In this document: positions 10,711 through 10,889 of the stretch, piece after piece
How the letters are laid out: each line of letters begins with the position of its first letter
How positions within the stretch are numbered: position 1 is the first letter of the stretch
DNA from: Anaeroplasmataceae bacterium
GTDB taxonomy: Bacteria > Bacillota_I > Bacilli_A > Acholeplasmatales > Anaeroplasmataceae
Direction of reading: 5' to 3'
Assembly: GCA_020024985.1 (NCBI GenBank)
Contig: JAHHSW010000016.1
Location: forward strand, 1-10,889
Length of the DNA: 10,889 nt
Made by a program: the position numbers and the translations under genes
Notes under the pieces: generated by a model
Seen by the model: the letters and a program-made list of their open reading frames with translations, nothing else
What the model was told of the DNA's origin: nothing
The model's database searches: none

Positions 10711-10725
10711 GGTTTTAAAGCTATT
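10692..10725. repeat. Imperfect inverted repeat across the dnaN promoter
   Basis: The arms AATAGCTCTAAAAAACC (10692-10708) and GGTTTTAAAGCTATT (10711-10725) are complementary apart from one mismatch and a 2-nt length difference, around a central AA. The repeat covers the -35 and most of the spacer. A further direct copy of TAATAGCT lies at 10662-10669. It could be an operator; no T-run follows on the minus strand, so it is not a terminator. Confidence 0.55.
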
Positions 10726-10777
10726 TTAAGGGACTTTTTTTTAAGTTTTTTTACATGAAATTTCAATTTATTTTTAG

Positions 10778-10805
10778 AAAAAACAGGTGGCTATATAAAC
10801 CACCC
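10778..10805 (-). terminator. Intrinsic terminator upstream of dnaN
   Basis: In minus-strand RNA GGUGG pairs with CCACC, extended inward by a U-G and a U-A pair and outward by a G-U pair, with a UAUAU loop. It is followed by UG and six U residues. It should end transcription coming from beyond the right edge of the window, most likely from dnaA or whichever gene lies there, so dnaN relies on its own promoter. Confidence 0.8.
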
Positions 10806-10820
10806 TAAAAATACCTAAAT

Positions 10821-10889
10821 TTAAAATTTCTTACGAGCTTTTGTAATACTTAAGTTATTTATTTTTAAAAAGTAAATTACTATCGTGCG
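10821..10889 (-). CDS. Possible 3' end of an upstream gene (partial)
   Basis: From the right edge one minus-strand frame stays open for 22 codons (RTIVIYFLK... ...ITKARKKF) and ends in TAA at 10821-10823, 15 nt before the terminator hairpin. The terminator shows that a transcript arrives here, but the residues do not resemble the DnaA C-terminal region as I know it. A second frame stops after ten codons (HDSNLLFKNK) and is an alternative. Neither can be assigned. Confidence 0.2.
   Translation of the reverse strand, partial: RTIVIYFLKINNLSITKARKKF

Noticed and set aside
10756..10765. Palindrome TGAAATTTCA upstream of the dnaN promoter
   Set aside because: Ten bases of AT-rich dyad are expected by chance, and it lies away from the promoter elements.
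10606..10889. Possible replication origin next to dnaN
   Set aside because: I found no TTATNCACA-type DnaA box on either strand. The stretch is AT-rich and holds a promoter and terminator, which explain it. The origin is more likely beyond the right edge.

Overview
The window is AT-rich, and every convincing gene lies on the minus strand. It reads as a piece of a low-G+C Bacillota-type chromosome (Bacilli, Erysipelotrichia or Clostridia-like). The main reason is the conserved origin-proximal order dnaN - yaaA (S4 domain) - recF - gyrB - gyrA. GyrB also has the short form without the proteobacterial insert, ribosome binding sites are strong AGGAGG-type, and the standard genetic code fits (TGA ends yaaA; TGG encodes Trp). 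I cannot name the genus.

Layout in the direction of transcription, from high to low coordinates. 10821-10889 may hold the last codons of an upstream gene, followed by a minus-strand terminator at 10778-10805. dnaN (9454-10593) has its own extended -10 promoter at 10682-10710, inside a long imperfect inverted repeat, and its own terminator at 9424-9448. A second unit, yaaA-recF-gyrB-gyrA, starts at a near-consensus promoter at 9311-9339, whose -10 lies inside a perfect 21-bp palindrome. It runs with an ATGA overlap (yaaA/recF) and two 17-nt gaps, and ends at a 14-bp hairpin terminator at 3444-3479. A third promoter at 3335-3363 drives a 772-aa protein that joins a RecB-type PD-(D/E)XK nuclease domain to an iron-sulfur XPD/DinG-type helicase. 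A HAD-family phosphatase (197-889) follows. The last 196 bases hold no recognisable gene.

Functionally this is chromosome maintenance: the sliding clamp (DnaN), gap repair (RecF), supercoiling control (GyrA/GyrB), and a probable DNA repair nuclease-helicase. The HAD hydrolase is probably metabolic and unrelated.

The core genes are ordinary housekeeping genes, and I see no mobile element, CRISPR array, tRNA or rRNA. The least explained signals are regulatory: the palindrome on the recF-gyrase promoter, the dyad on the dnaN promoter, and a 16-base sequence shared exactly by the helicase and yaaA promoters. The nuclease-helicase fusion is the most interesting protein. I do not find convincing evidence for a wholly new system.
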